Shown piece after piece: positions 36,949-45,248 of a DNA stretch of 64,000 bases (position 1 is its first letter; every line of letters starts with the position of its first letter). Source of the stretch: Alistipes sp. (GTDB lineage: Bacteria; Bacteroidota; Bacteroidia; Bacteroidales; Rikenellaceae); assembly GCA_017408825.1 (NCBI GenBank), contig JAFQTX010000025.1:1-64000 (forward strand), written 5' to 3'. A model generated the notes under the pieces. The model searched no databases. It saw nothing but the letters and a program-made list of their open reading frames with translations, and was not told where the DNA came from. Made by a program: the position numbers and the translations under genes.

Positions 36949-39684
36949 ATGTCACATAAAAAGGATAACTACTTATCAAAGGCGCTCGTTGCTGGAGAGG
37001 CCGTGGTGAGGAGTGGTAAGGGTAAAAATATAATCCCACCTCCTGAGCGTGAGCCGCTGTGGAGGGCATATCTCGCAAAGTTTAAGGACCCGATTATTAT
37101 AGTCCTACTTGTGGTCTTTTTCCTCTCTGTCATAGTTGCTCTCTACGAGATTTTTGTCGTTGGCAAGGGCTTAGATCTGCTACTCGAGCCCTCGGGAGTG
37201 CTACTTGCGCTGCTGCTTGCCACGGGCGTGGGCTTTGTGTTCGAGGTCAAGGCGGGTCGAGAGTTCGACATTCTCAATAAGGTTAAGGACTCTCGTCCGG
37301 TTAAGGCCTTTCGTCGTGCTGATGAGGATAGTCGTGCTACGCTTATGAATATCTCGAAGCAGGATGTTGTCGTTGGCGATATGGTGCGTCTTGAGGCGGG
37401 CGATGAGATCCCTGCAGATGGCTATCTGGTCGATGCTGTGGAGCTACGTGTCGATGAGTCAAACTTCACGGGCGAGACCTATGCAAATAAGTATCTTGAT
37501 GAGGCCGACTTTGACGAGGATGCAACATACCCCTCGAACTTTATGCTTCGTGGAGCTACTGTAATCGAGGGTAGTGCCGTGATGTGTGTCTCGGCCGTGG
37601 GTGTCGATACCGAGGAGGGCCGAGGTGTGGCACGTGCCAGCGAGGGTAGCGATGTGGACACACCTCTTAATAAGCAACTTGCACAGCTTGGCCGCTGGAT
37701 ATCTATTGCGAGCTTTGTTGTGGCGATGCTTATCATCGTGGGCCGACTCGTGTCGTTCTTGTTTTTCAGTGAAATGCCTCTCTCGGAGCTCGGCTTTATC
37801 GAGATTGCCGAGTTTGCGCTCGCCTCTATAATGATTGCCGTGACGCTTATCGTTGTTGCTGTGCCCGAGGGCCTGCCTATGAGTATTACGGTAAGTTTGG
37901 CGCTGAGTATGCGTCGTATGCTCAAGCAGAAGAGCCTTGTGCGTAAGCTCCACGCCTGTGAGACTATGGGTGCTACCACGGTGATATGCACCGATAAGAC
38001 GGGTACGCTTACAAAGAACCGTATGACTGTTGTCGAGACTTTAGCTCTGGACAAGGCCTACGACGAGCTTTTGCGCCATACTATGGCCGTAAACTCTACT
38101 GCCGAACTTGGCGAGGATGATGGCCGTGAGGTGGTTATAGGCAACCCTACGGAGGGTGCTCTGCTCGAGTGGTTGCGTGCGCAGGGTGTGGACTATCGCT
38201 TGGTGCGTGACGAGTATCGCATTATAGCGCAGAAGCCATTCTCTACCGAGACTAAGTATATGTCCACCGATGTTGAGCATATAGCCACAGGGTCTCGCTA
38301 TCGCCTGCTGAAGGGTGCCCCTGAGATTGTGCTTTCGATGTCTGAGCAAATTGCGGGCGATGTAACCAAGGAGTATATCAACGAGCATTTGACCTCATAT
38401 CAGAGTCGTGCTATGCGTACTCTGGGCTTTGCTGTAAAGAGCCTCGACAAGGAGTCCAAACTGATATTTATTGGCGTGGTGGGTATTGCTGACCCTATAC
38501 GTGACGATGTGCGTGAGGCTATTGCCACGTGTCGTGGTGGCGCTGGTGTACGTGTGATTATTGTCACGGGTGATACGTCTGGTACTGCCTCGGAGATTGG
38601 TCGTCAGCTGGGCCTTATTGATGGTGTTGATGGTGAGGTTATCACCGGACCAGAGTTTGCAGCTCTCAGCGATGAGGAGGCCCGTCAGCTGCTTAGTAAG
38701 CCAACGCTTAAGATTGTGTCACGTGCTCGTCCCGACGATAAGGCTCGTCTTGTGACTCTGTTGCAGGATAATGGCGAGGTGGTAGCTGTTACGGGTGATG
38801 GCACGAACGATGCTCCAGCACTTAGCAAGGCACAGGTAGGACTCTCAATGGGCGATGGTACATCACGTGCCAAGGAGGCCAGCGATATCACTATCATTGA
38901 TAACTCGTTTGCCAGCATCAACCGTGCTATAATGTGGGGTAGGTCGCTATATCTCAATATCCGCCGATTTATCATTTTCCAGATGACCATCAACCTCTCG
39001 GCCTGCCTTATCGTGCTGCTTGGTGCCTTTGTGGGGCTCGAGTCGCCACTTACTGTGACGCAGATGCTCTGGGTAAACCTCATTATGGATACGTTTGCCG
39101 CTATGGCACTATCATCGTTGCCTCCTGATAAGGGTGTGCTTAACGAGCCGCCACGTGACCCTAATAGTCATATCATCAACCGCAAGATGTTGCGTAGCAT
39201 CGTGGGCGCTGGCCTCTGCTTCTTCCTGCTCCTTGTGGGCCTCTGGCAGCTACTGCACCACGTCGAGATTAATAGCGTGCGAGATATTATCGATGGTGCG
39301 AACCTGCGTACGTTCGTCTCTGGAATGTTCTCTGTGGAGGGCAATGCTAAGCCTCTGACACGCTATGAGTTGGGCGTTTTCTTCTCGGTGTTCGTGATGC
39401 TTCAGTTCTGGAATATGTTCAATGCCAAGTACTTCGCTACACGCCGTAGCCTATTGCTCGATCTTATGGACTTGGTGCGTAAACCACAAGTGGTCAAGGA
39501 GTCGTATAGTGGCTATTTCCTTGCTATCTCGCTGGTTATTGTTCTTGGACAGGTGCTTATCGTTAATTTTGCGAGCGACCTGTTTGGTGTCGCACCGCTT
39601 ACTCCGAGTGACTGGTGTTGGATACTCCTTCTCACCTCGCCTGTGCTGCTGCTCCCCGATGTTGTACGTACAATACGCCGATAA
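36949..39684 (+). CDS. Calcium-transporting P-type ATPase (PMCA/P2B-like)
   Basis: 911 aa from ATG 36949. Cation pump with actuator segment FTGETY, helix-4 ion-site motif VPEGLPM (PEGL is typical of P2B Ca2+ pumps), phosphorylation site DKTGT (Asp349), nucleotide-binding KGAPE, the hinge TGDGTNDAPAL, and ten membrane helices. It probably exports Ca2+ (or possibly Mn2+) from the cytosol. The stop codon lies 3 nt before umuD, so the SOS-type polymerase genes are likely co-transcribed with it. Confidence 0.92.
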   Translation: MSHKKDNYLSKALVAGEAVVRSGKGKNIIPPPEREPLWRAYLAKFKDPIIIVLLVVFFLSVIVALYEIFVVGKGLDLLLEPSGVLLALLLATGVGFVFEVKAGREFDILNKVKDSRPVKAFRRADEDSRATLMNISKQDVVVGDMVRLEAGDEIPADGYLVDAVELRVDESNFTGETYANKYLDEADFDEDATYPSNFMLRGATVIEGSAVMCVSAVGVDTEEGRGVARASEGSDVDTPLNKQLAQLGRWISIASFVVAMLIIVGRLVSFLFFSEMPLSELGFIEIAEFALASIMIAVTLIVVAVPEGLPMSITVSLALSMRRMLKQKSLVRKLHACETMGATTVICTDKTGTLTKNRMTVVETLALDKAYDELLRHTMAVNSTAELGEDDGREVVIGNPTEGALLEWLRAQGVDYRLVRDEYRIIAQKPFSTETKYMSTDVEHIATGSRYRLLKGAPEIVLSMSEQIAGDVTKEYINEHLTSYQSRAMRTLGFAVKSLDKESKLIFIGVVGIADPIRDDVREAIATCRGGAGVRVIIVTGDTSGTASEIGRQLGLIDGVDGEVITGPEFAALSDEEARQLLSKPTLKIVSRARPDDKARLVTLLQDNGEVVAVTGDGTNDAPALSKAQVGLSMGDGTSRAKEASDITIIDNSFASINRAIMWGRSLYLNIRRFIIFQMTINLSACLIVLLGAFVGLESPLTVTQMLWVNLIMDTFAAMALSSLPPDKGVLNEPPRDPNSHIINRKMLRSIVGAGLCFFLLLVGLWQLLHHVEINSVRDIIDGANLRTFVSGMFSVEGNAKPLTRYELGVFFSVFVMLQFWNMFNAKYFATRRSLLLDLMDLVRKPQVVKESYSGYFLAISLVIVLGQVLIVNFASDLFGVAPLTPSDWCWILLLTSPVLLLPDVVRTIRR

Positions 39685-39687
39685 TAT

Positions 39688-40110
39688 ATGTCAGAACTAA
39701 AACCATATCCTATAAGTGTCGGTGAGTCGCTCGAACTTGATATGCTTGGTGAGGTACGTGCAGGCTTTCCCTCGCCCGCCGATGAGGAGCCTGCCGAGAA
39801 GCTCGATCTTGTGCGACTGCTTGTGCGCCATCCTGCCTCTACGTTTTTCTTCCGTATTGGAGGCACGTCGATGGTCGATGCCGAGATGGATGAGGGCGAT
39901 ATAATCATCGTGGATCGTAGCGTAGAGCCCTATAATGGCTGCTCGGCTGTATGCTTTATCGATGGTGAGTTTACCGTTAAGCGCATACAGCGTCACGCCG
40001 ACCATATCGACCTTATCGCTGCCAACCCTAAGTTTGCCCCTATACGTATCACCTCGGATAACGACTTTACAATTTGGGGTGTTGTCACCTACGTTATCAA
40101 GCGTGTGTAG
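39688..40110 (+). CDS. umuD: UmuD-like self-cleaving SOS protein
   Basis: 140 aa, S24 LexA/UmuD peptidase fold. The cleavage site is Ala25-Gly26 (in VRAGFPSPADE), the nucleophile Ser61 (GGTSM) and the general base Lys98 (FTVKRI), nearly the E. coli UmuD numbering (60 and 97). After RecA-stimulated self-cleavage it would activate the UmuC polymerase. It follows the Ca2+ ATPase by 3 nt and precedes umuC by 14 nt. Confidence 0.93.
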   Translation: MSELKPYPISVGESLELDMLGEVRAGFPSPADEEPAEKLDLVRLLVRHPASTFFFRIGGTSMVDAEMDEGDIIIVDRSVEPYNGCSAVCFIDGEFTVKRIQRHADHIDLIAANPKFAPIRITSDNDFTIWGVVTYVIKRV

Positions 40111-40124
40111 AGCTCCGAAACACT

Positions 40125-41387
40125 ATGTTTGCTCTTGCCGACTGCAATAACTTCTTTGTCTCGTGTGAGCGAGTCTTTCGTCCCGATCTCGAGGGGCGTC
40201 CTGTCATTGTGCTATCACGCAATGACGGCTGCGCTATTGCTCGTAGCAACGAGGCTAAGGCTCTTGGTATAAAGATGGGTGAGCCACTATTTCGTATCCG
40301 AGACCTTGTGAGTAGGGAGAATGTGGCACTCTTCTCGAGCAATATGACGCTCTATGCCGACTTCTCACGTCGTGTGCGTAGTGTGTTGCGTGATAGCGCT
40401 CCTCAGATAGAGGTCTACTCCATCGACGAGGCCTTCTTGGATCTGCGGGGTGTCGAGTGTGAAGATTTCGATGCCTTTGCTAAGGAGCTCTCGCAGCGTT
40501 GCCGCCGCCTCACGGGCATACCTCTATCTGTGGGTGTCGCCCCCACCAAGACGCTCGCCAAGATCGCTGCCGAGCTCTGTAAACACTATCCTAAGTTGCG
40601 TGGCGGCTGCTTTATGCACCGCGAGGAGGATATCGAGAAGGTGTTGCGTAAGACCCCCGTCGAGGATGTGTGGGGTATAGGTCGTCGTAGTGCCCCGAAA
40701 CTTAAGCTCTTGGGCGTGCATACCGCCTGGGATTTCCGATTGCTCAATGAGGAGTGGGTACGTCGCCATATGGGTGTCACAGGTCTGCGCACGTGGCGTG
40801 AACTCCACGGCATACCCTCGATAGGCTTTGAGCATCAGCCACGAAACAAGCAGTCGATATGTAATTCACGAAGCTTCTCCACCGAGATATACGACCGTAA
40901 GGAGCTTATGGAGCAGACCGCCAAGTTTGCTGCTATGACCGCTGAGAAACTTCGCTCGGAGGGTACGCTGTGCTCCGAGCTCACGGTATTTGCTGCCACC
41001 AATCGCTTTCATGGTGATGAGCCTCAGCAGTATGGCAATATCGTCGTACACTTTGCCGAGCCTACGGATAGCACGCTGCGTATAGTTCGCTCGGTGCGTG
41101 AGGCCATTGCCGAGCTCTTTGTTGCGGGCTGTGGATATAAACGTGCCGGCGTTATCGCCTCGGGTATTGTTGAGCGCCAAGCCTCGCCACACTCTATGTT
41201 TGATGCCCAGACTCAAGCGCAACATCACCGCCTTATGTCGGCTGTCGATGCCATCAATCGCAAGACTGGCTGCAATAGTGTTGTTGTGGCCTCGCAGGGC
41301 CTTGGCCAGGTGCTTTCGTCCAGCGACCACCGCTCACCACGCTATACCACCCACTGGGGCGAACTCCCCACCGCAGTTATAAAGTAG
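40125..41387 (+). CDS. umuC: Y-family DNA polymerase UmuC
   Basis: 420 aa from ATG 40125 (length of E. coli UmuC is about 422). Palm motifs: FALADCNNFFVSCERVF (metal Asp6) and YSIDEAFLDL (Asp-Glu). The thumb has GVAPTKTLAKIA and a helix-hairpin-helix VWGIGRRSAPKL, and the C-terminal little finger follows. Catalyses error-prone bypass of lesions. A longer in-frame start at 40074 overlaps umuD and is rejected. No LexA box is visible upstream of the unit. Confidence 0.95.
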   Translation: MFALADCNNFFVSCERVFRPDLEGRPVIVLSRNDGCAIARSNEAKALGIKMGEPLFRIRDLVSRENVALFSSNMTLYADFSRRVRSVLRDSAPQIEVYSIDEAFLDLRGVECEDFDAFAKELSQRCRRLTGIPLSVGVAPTKTLAKIAAELCKHYPKLRGGCFMHREEDIEKVLRKTPVEDVWGIGRRSAPKLKLLGVHTAWDFRLLNEEWVRRHMGVTGLRTWRELHGIPSIGFEHQPRNKQSICNSRSFSTEIYDRKELMEQTAKFAAMTAEKLRSEGTLCSELTVFAATNRFHGDEPQQYGNIVVHFAEPTDSTLRIVRSVREAIAELFVAGCGYKRAGVIASGIVERQASPHSMFDAQTQAQHHRLMSAVDAINRKTGCNSVVVASQGLGQVLSSSDHRSPRYTTHWGELPTAVIK

Positions 41388-41494
41388 CGAACAAAAGGGT
41401 CTCTTTAGCCTAAAAATTAAAAATTAGTGCTAAAAATTTTGGATAATAAGAAAAAGTGCGTATATTTGCACACCGATTTGGAAACAAATCAGAT

Positions 41495-41572
41495 GGTGGA
41501 TGTAGCTCAGCTGGTTAGAGTAGAGGATTGTGGTTCCTAAGGTCGTGGGTTCGAATCCCATCTTCCACCCCA
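41495..41572 (+). tRNA. tRNA-His (GTG anticodon)
   Basis: Cloverleaf with anticodon loop TTGTGGT, giving GTG. The extra 5' G (41495, G-1) opposite discriminator C and the encoded CCA end support tRNA-His. D stem GCTC/GAGT and T arm GTGGG-TTCGAAT-CCCAT are sound. Two defects: a T-T mismatch at position 6-67 of the acceptor stem and G-A at 27-43 at the base of the anticodon stem. Confidence 0.9.
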
Positions 41573-41585
41573 AAAAACGCAAAGG

Positions 41586-41617
41586 CAGGTGACTTTCAAG
41601 TCACCTGTTTTTGTTTT
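41586..41617 (+). terminator. Terminator of tRNA-His
   Basis: CAGGTGACTT pairs with AAGTCACCTG (41586-41607), followed by TTTTTGTTTT: a textbook intrinsic terminator. Confidence 0.85.
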
Positions 41618-41690
41618 ATGAGAGTGTGAAAGCGAACTTCCACCACTCATAAAGCGGATCAGTCTGAAAACCCGGTGGGCAGCTCAATTC

Positions 41691-42112
41691 TTTTAGGACC
41701 ATTAAGACCATTAGGACCATAAGACCATTACGAGGTCGGGTACCACGCTGCTGTTTCGGCCGTTGGTGCTGTTGGCCGTAACCATCTTAATTGTCTTACG
41801 GTCTTTATTTTTTAGGACCATTAGGACCATTAAGACCATAAGACCATTACGAGGTCGGGTATCACACGTTGGCCGCAACCATCTTAATTGTCTTAGTGTC
41901 TTACGGTCTCATTGTCTCTATTTTTTAGGACCATTAGGACCATTAGGACATTACGAGGTCGGGTACCACGCTGCTGTTTCGACTGTTGGCTGTTTGCGCT
42001 GCCTGCCGCAACCATCTTAATTGTCTTAAAGGTCTTAATTGTCTTTTGTTTAAGACCATTAGGACCATTAAGATATTATGAAGTCGGGTGTCACGCTGCG
42101 GCTACGGCCGTT
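41691..42112. repeat. Tandem array of about 119-bp hairpin-forming units
   Basis: Three units (starts about 41691, 41810 and 41923) and a degraded fourth (about 42048-42112); spacing 119, 113 and 125 bp. Each unit has an A/G-rich micro-repeat of AGACCATT/GGACCATT words, a core GAGGTCGGGTACCACGCTG, a variable middle, CAACCATCTTAATTGTCTTA, then a T run. The micro-repeat and the CTTAATTGTCTTACGGTCTT half are mutually complementary, so every unit can fold. No protein is plausible. May be a non-coding RNA array, a VNTR, or repeated terminators. Confidence 0.75.
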
Positions 42113-42173
42113 AGAACTCTTATCTGCGGCCATCTATTTGTAGTAAACGAGTGCACAATCGAGAAATTTTTGT

Positions 42174-42214
42174 TAGCTTTGTGCCACAATTTTTTGTTGC
42201 GGAGTCTCATCCGC
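42174..42214 (+). promoter_or_regulatory. Promoter and leader hairpin of the CAT-like gene
   Basis: TAGCTTTG (42174-42181) fits the -7 consensus, 54 nt before the ATG. GCGGA/TCCGC (42199-42214) forms a small stem-loop in the leader. Confidence 0.4.
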
Positions 42215-42235
42215 AGCGCCTAAACCCATAAAACA

Positions 42236-42856
42236 ATGAGAGAGGTAGACCCAAAGACGACAAATCGTGCCAAGGCCTTCGAGCTGTGGATGCGCTCGCC
42301 AATGCCAATGGTGACTATGACGAAGAGTTATGATATCACGCACCTAAGGCGTGTGGCGCGTCGTAGTGGCGTTAAGATAAATATGCTGATGTGCTACGCC
42401 ATAGGGCGTGCGGCAAGCGACTTTGCCGAGTTCTACCTGCTGCCCGTAGGTGACAAGCTTATGCAGTTTGACCATCTGGCCGTAAACACCATCGTGAGGA
42501 CTACAGATGGAGGCATCAACACCTGCGACATCCCATTTTCCGAGGATATTCATAAGTTTGCGGAGGACTACTTGCGCCTTACGCACGAGGCGGCGCATAG
42601 CATCGAGGAGCTAAACCTTGGTGATGACTATATGGTAATCGGCACTTCAGCACTAACCAAGTGCGAGCTCGACTCGGTGGTAAACCTCTATGCCGGCTTC
42701 TACAACAACCCCTTTGTTGTGTGGGGGAAGTATCGCAAGGGGCTGTTTCGCACCACCTTGCCCATATCGTTTCAGTTTCACCACACGCAGATGGATGGCC
42801 CAATATCTACCGCCTTTCTTAATCGTCTTCAGGAGGTCTTCAACGAGCTTGAGTAA
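42236..42856 (+). CDS. Chloramphenicol-acetyltransferase-like enzyme
   Basis: 206 aa, CAT fold. The active-site motif HHTQMDG (182-188) matches HHxxxDG with catalytic His and structural Asp. The N-terminus (RAKAFELWM, then FVWGKY later) fits CatA-type proteins. Many genomic CAT-like proteins do not act on chloramphenicol, so the acceptor is uncertain; resistance should not be assumed. Stands alone behind the hairpin array. Confidence 0.82.
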   Translation: MREVDPKTTNRAKAFELWMRSPMPMVTMTKSYDITHLRRVARRSGVKINMLMCYAIGRAASDFAEFYLLPVGDKLMQFDHLAVNTIVRTTDGGINTCDIPFSEDIHKFAEDYLRLTHEAAHSIEELNLGDDYMVIGTSALTKCELDSVVNLYAGFYNNPFVVWGKYRKGLFRTTLPISFQFHHTQMDGPISTAFLNRLQEVFNELE

Positions 42857-42901
42857 TAACGGTAGGGTAGCTCTAAGGACTCCCCGTTATTATGGCGCAA
42901 G

Positions 42902-43813
42902 CTATTTCGATACCCTCGAGATTGATGTCACGCCATATTTGTGCGGATTAGACGCTCCTCCGAGAATCGACACCAATGCGTCGTAGTGGACGTGTCCATG
43001 GATATTGTGCTCTACAACCCAAGCCTCAGCCTCGGTGTCGTAGTACAACACGCCAACGTGTGTTCCGTAGGTGCCTGTACCCTGTTTTCTGGCCGAATAG
43101 AAGAACTGCAACATATACGGGCTGGTCGTGTAATACATATTAACCACATAGTACTTTCCAGGGATTAGCTTAGATATATCAAGGTGCTCCTTAACGTAAT
43201 CCGCAGCCTCTCGGTGCATCTTCAAAACGGCTGGCGCTCGCTTCTCTGAACTCAGTTTAGAAAGATTTGGAATTTCCACACTCTTATAGCCATTTATAAC
43301 CGAAGGGAAGCGGCTTAGGATTTGGTATGCGTGTCCATTGGAGTAGTGTCCCGCCTTAGTCAGACGTCCATTAACGTGCGCTGCGCACTGACTCGTATAT
43401 TTTCCGTATCTATTTCTTCCGGCCCACTTAACGACCACGCTCTCGAATGGCTTATTGGGGACAGTAGAACCAATCTCCTCATTCTGCTTTTCAGCTAATA
43501 TGCTATGAGAGTCTGCGCCAACTCTATTTAGATTGTTTTTAGTACGAAATATCGAATCAATCTTAGGCTTATTTGCTATGTAGAGGTGGGCAAGTTCATA
43601 TGGATGGTTTGTAATATTTAGAGCCTCGCTACTACGACTTTGAAGCGTCGAGTCTGCTGCTATTAACCCCCTATTTCTATCGGTAGTATCTTGCTGATTG
43701 CACTCTGTCAATACCTCTTGTGCAGAGGCAATAGGGACTACGTCCAGAATACTATTACCATTCACTAAAAGCATCGTAGCCAAAGCAGAAATAAGCCCTA
43801 ATATCTTCCTCAT
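42902..43813 (-). CDS. Secreted protein with possible papain-like (CHAP/NlpC-type) hydrolase domain
   Basis: 303 aa, signal peptide about 1-31 (ending ASAQE). I do not recognise a named family. The second half has the ordering of a papain-like amidase: a Cys at the start of a helix (YTSQCAAHVNGRL, Cys143), a His on a strand (GTHVGVLYYD, His252) and a third polar cluster EHN (268-270). If correct it would cut peptide or amide bonds in the envelope. Residues 32-125 are low-similarity linker. Codon use does not look foreign. Stand-alone gene, minus strand. Confidence 0.6.
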   Translation of the reverse strand: MRKILGLISALATMLLVNGNSILDVVPIASAQEVLTECNQQDTTDRNRGLIAADSTLQSRSSEALNITNHPYELAHLYIANKPKIDSIFRTKNNLNRVGADSHSILAEKQNEEIGSTVPNKPFESVVVKWAGRNRYGKYTSQCAAHVNGRLTKAGHYSNGHAYQILSRFPSVINGYKSVEIPNLSKLSSEKRAPAVLKMHREAADYVKEHLDISKLIPGKYYVVNMYYTTSPYMLQFFYSARKQGTGTYGTHVGVLYYDTEAEAWVVEHNIHGHVHYDALVSILGGASNPHKYGVTSISRVSK

Positions 43814-43904
43814 CTCTTTTGTCTCAATTTAAGTTGTTTAGCAGTTGTTGTGGTCGTCATCGCTGTGTTTAATCCCTCGACGATGGACCAGATGTTTGAG
43901 TGGT

Positions 43905-44561
43905 CTACCTGCGGTAGGTGATATGGAATGTCGTGTGTGATGACTCTTTATACATCCCTGGGGTGCGGCGCATCTCAACGACATTGCCTCGAGCGTCATA
44001 CTCATAGCAGTTTACCTCTTCACGGCCATCCGAGTAGATCCTTGTTATCTTCGACTTGTTACCTCGAGCGTCATACTCATAGGTCGTGGTGCAGTAATCG
44101 CTCTTCTCCTCAATGACTCTTCCCTTCGAGTCGTATTTGTACTCGGTCTTATCCTCCTTGCCGAATGTTCCGAACAACACCTCATCGCTTATTGCCGCTG
44201 ATTCGAATGTGCTGTGATTGTCAAATGTTAGCTTGCCGAGGTGGTAGTGGGCCTCATATATTGTACCCTTCACGTAGTCGTAGGTGTACTTGCTATTGTC
44301 TATGAGCTTGCCTGCTGAGTTGTACTCCATTGTTGTAATCACATCACCACGCTTGTTAAACGTGTAAACTGCTTTTAGCGCTATGTCGCCCTCAGCGTGG
44401 ACTACAACCAACTGGCTGATGTCGCCAGTGAGCTTTGGTTGAGGATAATATCTTGCTCGGTCACCCCAGCCATAGTAGCGTCCCTCGTGACTCTGTGCCG
44501 ATACGCCATTCACAGACATCGAGATTGTCAGTAGTATGATGATTGAAAATAGTCGCTTCAT
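43905..44561 (-). CDS. Secreted protein with YD-type repeats
   Basis: 218 aa, signal peptide 1-22 (ending VSAQS). The C-terminal half carries repeated YxYDxxGN/R units (YKYDSKGRVIE, YEYDARGNKSK, YEYDARGNVVE) like RHS/YD-repeat sequences, which form beta-strand pairs and often bind carbohydrate. Only about four to five units are present and no toxin domain follows, so it is not a full RHS toxin. Function unknown. Confidence 0.68.
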   Translation of the reverse strand: MKRLFSIIILLTISMSVNGVSAQSHEGRYYGWGDRARYYPQPKLTGDISQLVVVHAEGDIALKAVYTFNKRGDVITTMEYNSAGKLIDNSKYTYDYVKGTIYEAHYHLGKLTFDNHSTFESAAISDEVLFGTFGKEDKTEYKYDSKGRVIEEKSDYCTTTYEYDARGNKSKITRIYSDGREEVNCYEYDARGNVVEMRRTPGMYKESSHTTFHITYRR

Positions 44562-44646
44562 AATGTTTGCATTTAGAGGGTTGTTTGTGTGTAAGTATCC
44601 TATGAGATAGTCGTTGTAGTCGGTATCATTCTTGTTTGTGGTGCTC

Positions 44647-45129
44647 TTAACGCAGACGGAACGAAGAGATCATTTCGATAAGAAGTTGGGTGTTGCCGCT
44701 CATATCTGCGAGGCAGAAGTAGGTTCCTCGACCCACGTTGTAGTGGGGAAATACTCCGATGATAACCGAGATAGAGTCAATATTGCCAATGGTAAATAGC
44801 AACTGGTCTGACGTGCTTGTCGTAACGCCGTAGCAACCTGTTTGATCTATATCAATACCAAGCTGCATAGCCTCGCCATATAGACGGTCATAAGTGTTGA
44901 ACTCTTCGTCGAGAGGGAATGTGCAATAGGTACATGCGAATGTGTTGTTGGCATTTGTGTAGTTTCGAGCAATTATACCGTCCGCGCTTTGCTGGTCGAT
45001 AAGTCGGATGTCGCTTGGAAGGTTGATCGAGCAGTAGTCGAGGGTTACACGCTTAAGACTCTGTGCACTTAGTGTTCCCGAAAGTAGTGTGAGGCTGAGT
45101 AGCATCACGGCTGATAGTAGACGTTTCAT
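44647..45129 (-). CDS. Small secreted protein of unknown function
   Basis: 160 aa. Signal peptide 1-22 (ending LSAQS). Four Cys residues in the mature part, including the pair in CTYC, could form disulfides. The sequence alternates beta-type segments and ends ISSFRLR. No family recognised. It shares the MKRL-plus-SAQ leader style with the YD-repeat gene next to it and may be part of the same envelope-protein cluster. Confidence 0.6.
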   Translation of the reverse strand: MKRLLSAVMLLSLTLLSGTLSAQSLKRVTLDYCSINLPSDIRLIDQQSADGIIARNYTNANNTFACTYCTFPLDEEFNTYDRLYGEAMQLGIDIDQTGCYGVTTSTSDQLLFTIGNIDSISVIIGVFPHYNVGRGTYFCLADMSGNTQLLIEMISSFRLR

Positions 45130-45192
45130 AGGTGTATTGTTTGGTTAGTAATTAATTATACTCTTTGGCTTTCGCCTGTTGGTTATATGCTT

Positions 45193-45228
45193 GTTGCCTA
45201 CTAACAGCGATTGACTGTTGTAGGCAAC
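45193..45228 (-). terminator. Hairpin after the Tyr/Gly-rich lipoprotein gene
   Basis: GTTGCCTA (45193-45200) pairs with TAGGCAAC (45221-45228) and an inner CTAACAG/CTGTT adds pairs. It lies just beyond the stop of the minus-strand lipoprotein gene. Confidence 0.6.
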
Positions 45229-45248
45229 ATATGATTGTCTGCCAAGGG

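Noticed and set aside
41691..42112. Possible CRISPR array
   Set aside because: Unit length of 113-125 bp, spacers that are themselves similar, and no cas genes; fits a tandem hairpin repeat instead.
41763..42223. Two overlapping open frames through the tandem array
   Set aside because: They are translations of the repeat (same words in shifted frames), with no start signal or conserved protein pattern.
42236..42856. Chloramphenicol resistance gene of mobile origin
   Set aside because: No mobile element nearby and base composition like its neighbours; CAT-like fold alone does not prove resistance.
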